26,499 nucleotides of DNA, from contig DATBKB010000086.1 in assembly GCA_036556145.1 (NCBI GenBank), forward strand, positions 1 through 26,499, given 5' to 3'. Origin of the DNA: JACDAV01 sp036556145 (lineage in GTDB: Bacteria > Chloroflexota > Limnocylindria > Limnocylindrales > CSP1-4). Under the pieces are notes generated by a model that searched no databases, had not been told where the DNA came from, and saw nothing but the letters and a program-made list of their open reading frames with translations. Both the position numbers and the translations under genes were made by a program. Of this stretch, positions 19,815 through 26,499 are shown one piece after another (positions within the stretch are counted from its first letter, which is position 1; each line of letters starts with the position of its first letter).

Positions 19815-20843
19815 ATGAAGGCGCTCGTGTTCGAAGGGCCGTGGCAGATGCCGCTGCGCGAGCGCCCCGATCCGGCAGCGGCGGCCGGCGAGGTCGTCGT
19901 CGCGGTCCGCGCGGCCGGCATCTGCGGCTCCGATGTCCACGGCTTCATCGGCGCCAGCGGTCGGCGCGTCCCGGGCGTCGTCATGGGCCACGAGGCGAGC
20001 GGCGTGGTCGCGCTCGTCGGCGATGGCGTTGCCGGCGCGAAGGCCGGCGATCGCGTCGCCCTCCGGTCGGTCCTCGCCTGCGGCACGTGCGAGTCCTGCG
20101 CCGCGGGCCGGCCGAACATCTGCCTGCGTCGGCGCGGACTCGGGATGCATCTCGACGGCGCCTACGCCGACTGCGTCGTCGTCCCCGAGGCGCTCATCTC
20201 TCGATTGCCCGACGCCGTGTCCTTCGAGCAAGGCGCGCTCGTCGAGCCGCTCGCGGTGGCGCGTCACGCGGTCGCGATCACCCCGCTCGAGCGCGGCGCA
20301 TCGGTCGTCGTCATCGGCGCCGGCGCGATCGGGCTGCTGACGCTCCTCGCCGCGCGCGCGGGCGGCGCGGGCCGTGTCGTCATCACCGACCGCAGCGCGC
20401 ACCGGCTCGACGTCGCGCGCTCGCTCGGCGCCGACGTCGCGGTGGACGTCACCGATGGCGACCCGGTCGCATCGATTCTCGAAGCCGTTGGCGGGAGCGG
20501 CGCGGACGCCGTATTCGAAGCCGTCGGGTCGACCGGGACGGTCGGGCAGTCTCTCGGCGCAGTGCGGCCGGGCGGCCACGTGACGTGGATCGGCAACGCC
20601 GACCCGCGAGTCGAGCTCGCGATGCAGGAGCTCGTGACGAAAGAGGTCACGATCCGTGGCTCGTATGCGTACGGCACGGACGCCGAGTTCGACGCGGCCG
20701 CCGAGGCGATCGCGGACGGCCGGATCGACGTGCGGCCGCTCATCGAGCAGACGGCGCCCCTGAGCGAGGGACCAGAGGTCTTTCGGAAACTGGGCGAGGC
20801 CAGGATCGCGGCCGTCAAGGTCGTGCTGACGCCCGGCTCGTGA
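19815..20843 (+). CDS. Zinc-dependent medium-chain dehydrogenase (sorbitol/threonine dehydrogenase-like)
   Basis: The product has 342 residues. The catalytic zinc ligands are Cys37 (GICGSDVH), His59 with Glu60 (MGHE) and Glu144 (VEPL); the structural zinc is held by Cys89, Cys92, Cys95 and Cys103. The Rossmann motif is GAGAIG (168-173), and Asp192 after the second strand suggests NAD(H). It oxidises a secondary alcohol or polyol to a ketone. The gene overlaps the following Gfo/Idh/MocA gene by four bases, so the pair probably acts on the same sugar, inositol or polyol. The specific substrate is not readable. The start is supported by TAGGCT seven bases upstream. Confidence 0.93.
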   Translation: MKALVFEGPWQMPLRERPDPAAAAGEVVVAVRAAGICGSDVHGFIGASGRRVPGVVMGHEASGVVALVGDGVAGAKAGDRVALRSVLACGTCESCAAGRPNICLRRRGLGMHLDGAYADCVVVPEALISRLPDAVSFEQGALVEPLAVARHAVAITPLERGASVVVIGAGAIGLLTLLAARAGGAGRVVITDRSAHRLDVARSLGADVAVDVTDGDPVASILEAVGGSGADAVFEAVGSTGTVGQSLGAVRPGGHVTWIGNADPRVELAMQELVTKEVTIRGSYAYGTDAEFDAAAEAIADGRIDVRPLIEQTAPLSEGPEVFRKLGEARIAAVKVVLTPGS

Positions 20844-21931
20844 CCGCCCGGCCCACGCAGCTCCGCTTCGGGATCTACGGACCCGGCAAGGTCGCTGCGC
20901 TCCACGCCGCGGCGCTCGGGCGGATCCCCGGCGCACGGCTCGTCGGCGTCGCCGGCCGCAACATCGAGCGGGCTCGAGCGCTCGCGCGCGAGCACGGGGC
21001 CGCCGCCTGGCCGGGTCTGGAGGGCCTCCTCGGCAGCCGCCAGCTCGACGCGCTCATCGTCTGCACACCGCATCCGCTCCATGCGCGCCACGCCATCGAG
21101 GCCGCCGACGCGGGCCTCCATGTCGTCGTCGAGAAGCCGATGGCCCTCACCGTGGCCGACTGCGACGCGATGATCGACGCTGCGGAGCGGCACGGCGTCC
21201 TGCTCTCGGTCGTGAGCCAGCGGCGGTGGTACCCGGCGGTTCGCCGGGTCAAGGCGGCGATCGACGAGGAACGCATCGGCAAGCCCGGTCTCGCCACGGT
21301 CGAGGTCCTCGGCTGGCGCGGCGCCGAGTACTACGCCTCGGACGACTGGCGCGGCACGCCCGAAGGCGAGGGCGGCGGCGTCCTCGTCAACCAGGCGGTC
21401 CACGCGATCGACCTGCTGCGCTGGTTTCTCGGCCCGGTGGTCGAGGTCGACGGGCGCGTCGCGAACGTCAACCACCCGGATCTCGCGGTCGAGGACAGCG
21501 CCGTTGCCCTCGTCCGTTTCCGAGGCGGCGCCCTGGCGACGATCGTTGCCAGCAACTCGCAGAAGCCCGGCCTCCACACCCGGATCCGCGTTCACGGCAC
21601 GAACGGCGCGTCCGTCGGCGTCGAGACGGACCGTGGCTCGTCGTTCGTCGCCGGCGCGTCCGAGCCGACGATGGCGCGCAACGACCTCTGGACGATCCCG
21701 GGCGAGGAGGACCTGCCCGCGCGCTGGGAGCACGAGGACCGCCTGACACACGAACGAACCGACGTCGCGAGCCACCACCACGAGCTCCAGCTCCGCGACG
21801 TCGTCGAGGCCATCCGCGACGGCCGCACGCCGGCCGTCGACGGCGCGGCGGGCCGGGCGGCGGTCGAGCTCATCGCCGCGGTGTACGAGTCGAGTGCCGC
21901 GGACGGCCCGGTCCGGATCGGTCCCCCGTAG
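20840..21931 (+). CDS. Gfo/Idh/MocA family NAD(P)-dependent oxidoreductase
   Basis: The product has 363 residues, the family norm. The N-terminal Rossmann fold starts FGIYGPGKVAALH (residues 10-22), and the signature EKPM (98-101) carries the catalytic Lys99. The C-terminal substrate domain contains GGGVLVNQAVHAIDLLRW with His188 and Asp191. Enzymes of this family oxidise or reduce sugars, inositols and related compounds. The start is GTG at 20840, overlapping the stop of the zinc dehydrogenase (GTGA), so translation is coupled and a shared carbohydrate pathway is likely. No transporter or regulator gene for that pathway is in the window. Confidence 0.93.
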   Translation: MTARPTQLRFGIYGPGKVAALHAAALGRIPGARLVGVAGRNIERARALAREHGAAAWPGLEGLLGSRQLDALIVCTPHPLHARHAIEAADAGLHVVVEKPMALTVADCDAMIDAAERHGVLLSVVSQRRWYPAVRRVKAAIDEERIGKPGLATVEVLGWRGAEYYASDDWRGTPEGEGGGVLVNQAVHAIDLLRWFLGPVVEVDGRVANVNHPDLAVEDSAVALVRFRGGALATIVASNSQKPGLHTRIRVHGTNGASVGVETDRGSSFVAGASEPTMARNDLWTIPGEEDLPARWEHEDRLTHERTDVASHHHELQLRDVVEAIRDGRTPAVDGAAGRAAVELIAAVYESSAADGPVRIGPP

Positions 21932-21971
21932 CTCGACGCGCCCGTCGGCGGCCGCCGGTACGTTCGTCCTA

Positions 21972-21999
21972 TTGGCAAGAACTGTGAGATTGGTAGGTT
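21972..21999 (+). promoter_or_regulatory. Promoter TTGGCA-N16-TAGGTT of the GGDEF gene
   Basis: TTGGCA (21972-21977) and TAGGTT (21994-21999) lie in a locally AT-rich stretch. ATTGGCA and ATTGGTA form a direct repeat 18 bp apart across the two boxes. A leader of roughly 30 bases would precede the GTG at 22039. Confidence 0.5.
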
Positions 22000-22010
22000 T
22001 GCCGCCCAGC

Positions 22011-22023
22011 GAATTCACAATTC
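22011..22023. promoter_or_regulatory. Palindrome GAATT-CAC-AATTC, possible operator
   Basis: This perfect 5-base inverted repeat lies between the predicted transcription start and the GTG of a gene that itself encodes a DNA-binding domain. AT-rich sites are rare in this GC-rich window, so autoregulation is plausible. Confidence 0.4.
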
Positions 22024-22038
22024 CGCACAGGCGGCGAC

Positions 22039-25020
22039 GTGCCCAACCCTCCAGCTCTTCCTCCCGCGCCGCGCCCGATCGACGCGACCCTGACGGTCAC
22101 GAAGGCGGCCCGCCTGCTCGGCGTGCACCCGAACACGATCCGGGCCTGGAGCGATGCCGGCCGGCTTCGCTACTACCGGATCAACGCCCGCGGTGACCGC
22201 CGCTACCGCCTCGGCGACCTCCAGCGGTTCCTCGCCGCGTCGGCGGCCGGCGGCCAGAACGCGGCCGTGGCGGCCGGCCAGACGGGACCGGCGGGCCACG
22301 TCAGCCACCGCCGGACCGTGCCGCCGCGGAACCTGGCGATCCGCGCCGCGCCTGGTGGCGCGATGCTCCGGGCCCTGCCGCCGGTCCCCGACCAGATCGA
22401 CCAGGAGCGACGGCGGATCGAGCTCGACCTGCTGGCCGACCTCGCCGCGCTGACGACGAAGGCGACCGGCCGGGATCGCGCCGACATTCCGGAGCTCCTC
22501 GGCTCGGCCGTCCGGGCCATGCGCAAGGCCGGCGGCCACCACCTCGTCGCGGCGTGGGAGCTCGTCGGCGAGCGGCTCGTCCCGCGCGCCGAATCGGCCG
22601 CGTCACCGACCCGCCTCGTCGAGCTGCCGCGCTCGTACGGGACGATGGGATCGGCGCTCGGCGCGGCGCGCGCGCCGGCGACCGTCCTCGACGTCGACCC
22701 CTCCCTCGGGGTCCTTGCCGACGGCCGCCCGGAGCTGGCCGTGTCGATCCCCGGCGCCCCGAACAGCGGCCGGCCGTGGGGCGCGATCCTCGTCGTCGGC
22801 GACGGCCTCGGGTCGCTCGGCGAGCGCGACGAGGAGCTCGCGCTGGCGGCGGCACGGTCGATCGGGACGACGATCCAGGTGGCGCGCGCGACCGCCGACG
22901 TGGCGCATCAGCTCCATCGCGCCGATGCGCTTCGTCGCGTCGCATCGGACATCGGCAGCCGGCTCGATCTCGACCACATCCTCGCCGGCCTCGTCGACCA
23001 CGCGCTCGTCCTGCTCGGTGGCGACCGTGCGGCCGTCTTCCTCGTCGGTCCGGACGGTCACGCTGTCGCGCAGGTGGCCCGACGCCTGTCACCCGCCTAC
23101 ATCAACGCCGTCCAGGAGTTCGCTGCGAACACCCTCCGAGCCGAGGCGATCGCCGCCCGCAAGCCGCTGTTCGCGACGGGCTATCGCGACGACCCGCGGG
23201 CGGCGGCGATCCGTGCCGCCGTGGTCCAGGAGGGCTACGACACGCTGTGCACGGCGCCGATGTTCGCCGGCGACGAGCTGCTCGGCTTGCTCAACGTCTA
23301 CCACGACAAGCCGCATCACTGGACGGCCGCCGAGCTCGACACGATCGGTGAGCTCGCCACCCAGGCGAGCGTCGCGATCCGGACGGCCCAGGACTACACC
23401 CAGATGGCGACCTGGGCGGCGCAGCTCGAGTCGATCCAGAAGCTCGGCGCAAGCCTCAGCCGCCTGACGACCGTTGCCGAGATCGGGACCGCGATCGCGA
23501 CCGAGCTGCGCCAGCTCATCGACTGCCACAACGTCCGCGTCTACCGGCAGTACGGCGACGACCTCATCCCCGTGGCAATGAGGGGTGAGGTCGGCACCTA
23601 CGTCGACGAGACCGTCGAGCAGCTGCGCGTCAAGGTCGGCACCGGGATCACCGGCTGGGTGGCGCTCCACCGCGAGCCGCAGTACCTGCCAGACGCGGCG
23701 AAGGACCCGCGGGCCAACACGATCGCCGGCACCGAGGACGACCTCGACGAGTCGATGCTGCTCGCGCCGATGCTGTTCGAGGATCGCGTGCTCGGCGTGC
23801 TCGTGCTCGCCAAGCTCGGCCTCAACCAGTTCCGCGACGACGACCTCCGGGTCCTCGTCATCTACGCGAGCCTCGCGGCGCAGGCGATGGCGAACGCGGA
23901 TTCCACCGAGCGACTGCGCCGGCAGTCCGAGGCGCTCGAGCGCCAGCTGCGCGGCCAGCGCGAGCTTGTCCAGATCACCGAGTCGATCCTCACGACGCTC
24001 GACCCGCGGAAGGTCCTCGACCAGATCGCCGACCGGATCGAGCGCCTCGTCGGCTACGACAACATCTCGATCGAGGTCTACGACCGCGCGGCCCGTGTCC
24101 TGCGGCCGCTCACCGCACGAGGCGTGAATGCCGCGGACTACCTCGAGGACTGGGCGCCCGGCGAAGAGGGCATCGCGACCTGGGTCATCGAGCACAACGA
24201 GCCGGTCCTCGTCGTCGACCAGTTCGACGATGCTCGGGTCCAGCATTTCGAGTCGACGGGACCAACGCACGGCGGCCTCATCGTCGTCCCGCTCCGCGGC
24301 CGCGAGGGCGTCAGCGGCGTCCTGACCGTCGAGCGCCTGGGCGAAGGCCACACGTTCACCGAGGACGAGTTCGAGCTCGTCAAGGTGTTCGCGGCGCAGG
24401 TCTCCATCGCGCTGCAGAACGCCGAGATCTACCGCGCCGTCGAGATCCGTGCCCGCACCGACGATCTGACGGGCCTCGAGAACCACGGGACGTTCCTCGA
24501 GTGGGTCCGGGCGAGCGTCGCCCGGCAGGAGCCGTTCAGCCTCATGATGCTCGACCTCGACAAGTTCAAGCGGGTCAACGACCTGCTGGGCCACCAGGCC
24601 GGCGACCGGTTCCTCTCGGAGGTCGCGAAGGCCATCGTCGGGGCCGGCCGCGAGACCGACCACGTCTTCCGCTACGGCGGCGACGAGTTCACGATGCTGC
24701 TTCCCGGGGCGGACGCCAAGGCCGGCGTCCGGGTCGCCGAGCGCGTGCGCAAGGCGGTCAACGCGCTCGGCGCGAAGGGCACGACGTGGCACGCCGCCGG
24801 CATCACCGTATCGGCGTCGTTCGGCATCGCGACGTTCCCGACCGACGGCTCGACGGACGAAACCATCCTGCTCGCCGCCGACCGGGCCTGCTTCGTGGCG
24901 AAGCGCTCCGGCCCCGGGCGGATCGCGACGGCCGAGGAGGGCCTCGCCCTGGCCGCCGAGGTCTCGCTGCAGGAGCCGACCCCGGTCGACCCGCCGACGC
25001 CGGCGTCGACGTTCGAGTAG
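22039..25020 (+). CDS. HTH (MerR/excisionase-like)-multi-GAF-GGDEF diguanylate cyclase
   Basis: The product has 993 residues. A winged helix-turn-helix of the MerR/excisionase type (about 17-65: TVTKAARLLGVHPNTIRAWSDAG) is followed by a Pro/Ala linker, a divergent GAF-like region (about 130-285) and three GAF domains (about 305-450, 475-620, 650-798). A GGDEF domain lies at about 805-965. The cyclase motif is GGDEF (880-884), with DLDKFKRVND for metal and substrate. The inhibitory I-site RETD (871-874) lies five residues before it. It should make c-di-GMP in response to ligands of the GAF domains, with product inhibition. The HTH would be an unusual DNA-binding input or output. The GTG start is preceded by AGGCGG. 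Confidence 0.9.
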   Translation: MPNPPALPPAPRPIDATLTVTKAARLLGVHPNTIRAWSDAGRLRYYRINARGDRRYRLGDLQRFLAASAAGGQNAAVAAGQTGPAGHVSHRRTVPPRNLAIRAAPGGAMLRALPPVPDQIDQERRRIELDLLADLAALTTKATGRDRADIPELLGSAVRAMRKAGGHHLVAAWELVGERLVPRAESAASPTRLVELPRSYGTMGSALGAARAPATVLDVDPSLGVLADGRPELAVSIPGAPNSGRPWGAILVVGDGLGSLGERDEELALAAARSIGTTIQVARATADVAHQLHRADALRRVASDIGSRLDLDHILAGLVDHALVLLGGDRAAVFLVGPDGHAVAQVARRLSPAYINAVQEFAANTLRAEAIAARKPLFATGYRDDPRAAAIRAAVVQEGYDTLCTAPMFAGDELLGLLNVYHDKPHHWTAAELDTIGELATQASVAIRTAQDYTQMATWAAQLESIQKLGASLSRLTTVAEIGTAIATELRQLIDCHNVRVYRQYGDDLIPVAMRGEVGTYVDETVEQLRVKVGTGITGWVALHREPQYLPDAAKDPRANTIAGTEDDLDESMLLAPMLFEDRVLGVLVLAKLGLNQFRDDDLRVLVIYASLAAQAMANADSTERLRRQSEALERQLRGQRELVQITESILTTLDPRKVLDQIADRIERLVGYDNISIEVYDRAARVLRPLTARGVNAADYLEDWAPGEEGIATWVIEHNEPVLVVDQFDDARVQHFESTGPTHGGLIVVPLRGREGVSGVLTVERLGEGHTFTEDEFELVKVFAAQVSIALQNAEIYRAVEIRARTDDLTGLENHGTFLEWVRASVARQEPFSLMMLDLDKFKRVNDLLGHQAGDRFLSEVAKAIVGAGRETDHVFRYGGDEFTMLLPGADAKAGVRVAERVRKAVNALGAKGTTWHAAGITVSASFGIATFPTDGSTDETILLAADRACFVAKRSGPGRIATAEEGLALAAEVSLQEPTPVDPPTPASTFE

Positions 25021-25090
25021 GCGGCGCGTCGCGGCGCCCGAGCGCGCCGCCACGTCACCCGCGCGACAACCGTTGCGTCAGACTCGGGCG

Positions 25091-26254
25091 ATGGAGATCG
25101 ACCCGGGCCCGCAACCCGCCCGTTCGGCGCCGCAGCCGTGGGCCACCGCCAGGCTCGCGGCGCTCCTCGCCGTCGTGCTGGCGCTCCTCGTCGGGCTGGT
25201 CGCCGTCCTGCCCCAGCTGCAGAACCTGGTCGGCGGGCCCGGCGGGCCGGGCGGGCCCGGACCGTCGGGCTCGGCCGCGGCCGCCTCGCCCTCGGGTTCG
25301 GTGACCCCGTCGTTCGTGCGGCCGACGCCGACGCCGGCGCCGACACCGCTGACGTACGTCGTCCGGACCGGCGATTCGCTCATCTCGATCGCCCGGCAGT
25401 TCCAGACCACCGCGCGGAGCATCTCGTTCTGGAACCGCGACCGGTACCCGTCGCTCGATCCGGAGTCGGAGTCGTACCGGCCGGACCGGATCGGCGTCGG
25501 CTGGACGTTCGTCATCACGCCGAAGACCGTGTACGACGAGCTGGCGGAGCCGTCCGGCTCGCCGGGCGCCTCGTCGCCGTCGCCGACGGCGAGCACCCCC
25601 GCGACGCCCGCGCCCGTCGGCCCGGCGACGGTCGTCACGAACGGGTCGCGCGACAGCGGCCAGGTCGCCCTGACCTTCGACATGGGCGGCCGCCTCGACC
25701 CGGCGGTCGACATCATGGACTGGCTCGTCGAGCACCGCGTCAAGGCGACGATCTTCCCGACCGGGAAGCTCGGATCGACGACGCCGATCGGCCGCGAGGT
25801 CCTGCGGATCGTCCGCGACCATCCCGATCTCTTCGAGCTCGGCAACCACTCGTGGGACCACCCGTCGTTCCCCGAGCTGAGCGCGTCGCAGATGCACGAC
25901 CAGCTGTGGCGCACCGAGGAGGCGCTGGCCCCTCTCGCCGGGCGGACGACGAGACCGTGGTTCCGGCCGCCGTACGGGGCGTGGACGAAGGCGGTCCGCG
26001 ACGGCGTCGGCGCGGCGGGCTGGCGGACGATCGTCATGTGGGACGTCGACACGATCGACTGGAAGCCAACGTCCGATGGCGGGCCCACCGCGACCGACAT
26101 CCAGGCCAAGGTCCTCGCCAACGCCCGCGGCGGCTCGATCGTCCTGATGCATCTCGGCGGCTGGAGCACGCTCGAGGCGCTGCCGGGACTCCTCGACGGG
26201 CTGGGCGAGCAGGGCCTCGAACCGGTGACGCTGTCGGAGATGCTCGGCAGCTGA
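25091..26254 (+). CDS. Membrane-anchored LysM-NodB polysaccharide deacetylase
   Basis: The product has 387 residues. A membrane helix (about 21-43) is followed by a Gly-Pro and Ser/Pro/Thr linker, a LysM domain (about 88-143, YVVRTGDSLISIARQF) that binds peptidoglycan-type glycans, another linker, and a NodB-type CE4 domain (about 190-387). Motifs are TFDMGG (195-200), HSWDH (253-257) with both metal His, RPPYG (292-297), the DVDTIDW region (about 318-324) and VLMH (351-354). The second Asp of the usual TFDDG is Met198. It probably removes acetyl groups from cell-wall glycan outside the membrane. I chose the ATG at 25091; CAGACT lies six bases before, close to the leaderless pattern. A TTG at 25073 would add six residues. 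Confidence 0.9.
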   Translation: MEIDPGPQPARSAPQPWATARLAALLAVVLALLVGLVAVLPQLQNLVGGPGGPGGPGPSGSAAAASPSGSVTPSFVRPTPTPAPTPLTYVVRTGDSLISIARQFQTTARSISFWNRDRYPSLDPESESYRPDRIGVGWTFVITPKTVYDELAEPSGSPGASSPSPTASTPATPAPVGPATVVTNGSRDSGQVALTFDMGGRLDPAVDIMDWLVEHRVKATIFPTGKLGSTTPIGREVLRIVRDHPDLFELGNHSWDHPSFPELSASQMHDQLWRTEEALAPLAGRTTRPWFRPPYGAWTKAVRDGVGAAGWRTIVMWDVDTIDWKPTSDGGPTATDIQAKVLANARGGSIVLMHLGGWSTLEALPGLLDGLGEQGLEPVTLSEMLGS

Positions 26255-26286
26255 CGGCCGGCGGCGCTGCGCAAGGCGTGTGCCGA

Positions 26287-26417
26287 GCTCATTCATCGCG
26301 CCGTGCCTACTCACGCTTGCCATCGGCCGACGAACGTGCAGGGCTCGCCGGCCGAATCCGCCTCGCCGGCTCGCGGGCACGCTCATTCGTCGCAGGGTGG
26401 CTACTCCCACTGGCCAT
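26287..26417 (+). repeat. Two diverged 37-bp direct repeats
   Basis: Copy A (26287-26323) and copy B (26381-26417) align without gaps at about 29 of 37 positions. Both begin GCTCATTC, share CTACTC in the middle and end GCCAT. They are 94 bp apart, in the gap before the last gene, with copy B ending about 35 bases from its start codon. They may be regulator sites or a dispersed repeat. Confidence 0.6.
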
Positions 26418-26439
26418 GAGCCCATGGAGGTGCCCCGGC

Positions 26440-26445
26440 TATGCT
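26440..26445 (+). promoter_or_regulatory. -10 box (TATGCT) of a probable leaderless start
   Basis: TATGCT, CGGCCG and GTG follow each other directly, as at 18879-18893 upstream of the GIDE-like gene. Confidence 0.55.
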
Positions 26446-26451
26446 CGGCCG

Positions 26452-26499
26452 GTGAGTCGGGAGCAGCCGCGGATCCTCATCACCGTCGCCGCGGCGAGC
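26452..26499 (+). CDS. Start of an unidentified gene, cut by window edge
   Basis: Only 16 codons are present: MSREQPRILITVAAAS, from a GTG six bases after TATGCT. The hydrophobic strand RILITVA after a short polar N-terminus looks like the first beta strand of an alpha/beta enzyme. A class I glutamine amidotransferase-like peptidase is one possibility, but too little sequence is visible to assign a family. Confidence 0.5.
   Translation, partial: MSREQPRILITVAAAS

Noticed and set aside
19083..20936. A 617-residue minus-strand frame across the GIDE-like and dehydrogenase genes
   Set aside because: It spans two well-supported plus-strand genes and their promoter, and its composition (Arg, Asp, Ala, Gly, His) is that of an antisense shadow.
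23089..25053. A 654-residue open frame antisense to the GGDEF gene
   Set aside because: The opposite strand encodes clear GAF and GGDEF domains; this frame mirrors their codons and has no domain of its own.

Overview
The window is very GC-rich, gene-dense DNA read on both strands, with short or overlapping gene junctions. It probably comes from a high-GC Chloroflexota (Limnocylindria-like) genome or a relative. That placement is an inference from base composition, from the pairing of DUF2203/DUF309-type genes with a Rieske/cytochrome b6-type cluster, and from leaderless-looking gene starts; no taxonomic marker was compared. No insertion sequence, CRISPR array, rRNA or prophage is visible, and no gene-free stretch exceeds 300 bases.

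Layout. At 1-2600 there is the end of a RIO-family kinase gene, small Cys-rich and membrane proteins, a tRNA-Lys(UUU) and an AMIN-like lipoprotein. At 2600-4820 (minus) an aminotransferase and a D-2-hydroxyacid dehydrogenase form a pair. At 4885-6163 (plus) a three-gene overlapping operon encodes DUF2203, DUF309 and a rhodanese. At 6209-12925 (minus) lies the centrepiece, a six-gene respiratory cluster in the order flavin/iron-sulfur oxidoreductase, cytochrome b6-type subunit, subunit IV, Rieske protein, membrane cytochrome c fused to a cupredoxin, and a membrane-anchored kelch propeller. At 13057-15285 (plus), divergent from it, is a large unrecognised membrane-anchored coiled-coil protein. 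At 15319-17456 (minus) are a PIG-L deacetylase, a Bcp-type peroxiredoxin and a ThiN-like pyrophosphokinase. At 17569-21931 (plus) are a YbaK editing-domain protein, a PQQ-like propeller protein, a GIDE-like membrane protein, and a zinc dehydrogenase coupled to a Gfo/Idh/MocA oxidoreductase. At 22039-25020 is a 993-residue HTH-GAF-GGDEF diguanylate cyclase. At 25091-26254 is a LysM/NodB polysaccharide deacetylase, followed by the first codons of another gene.

How the genes work together. The respiratory cluster can be read as a menaquinol-oxidising bc-type complex. Electrons would reach quinone from a GltD-like flavoprotein through ferredoxin clusters, pass through the b haems and the Rieske centre, and leave through haem c and a copper domain. 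The cytochrome b subunit has the b6/Firmicutes-type haem spacing (HX13H and HX14H) and a Cys at the haem ci position, while subunit IV has APWY where PEWY is expected.

A second theme is translation initiation. Many operon-leading genes carry a TANNNT box only 6-9 bases before the start codon, as expected of leaderless mRNAs. In two cases this box precedes a tiny ORF whose stop overlaps the GTG or TTG start of the real gene. Inside operons, starts overlap stops as GTGA, TTGA or TGATG.
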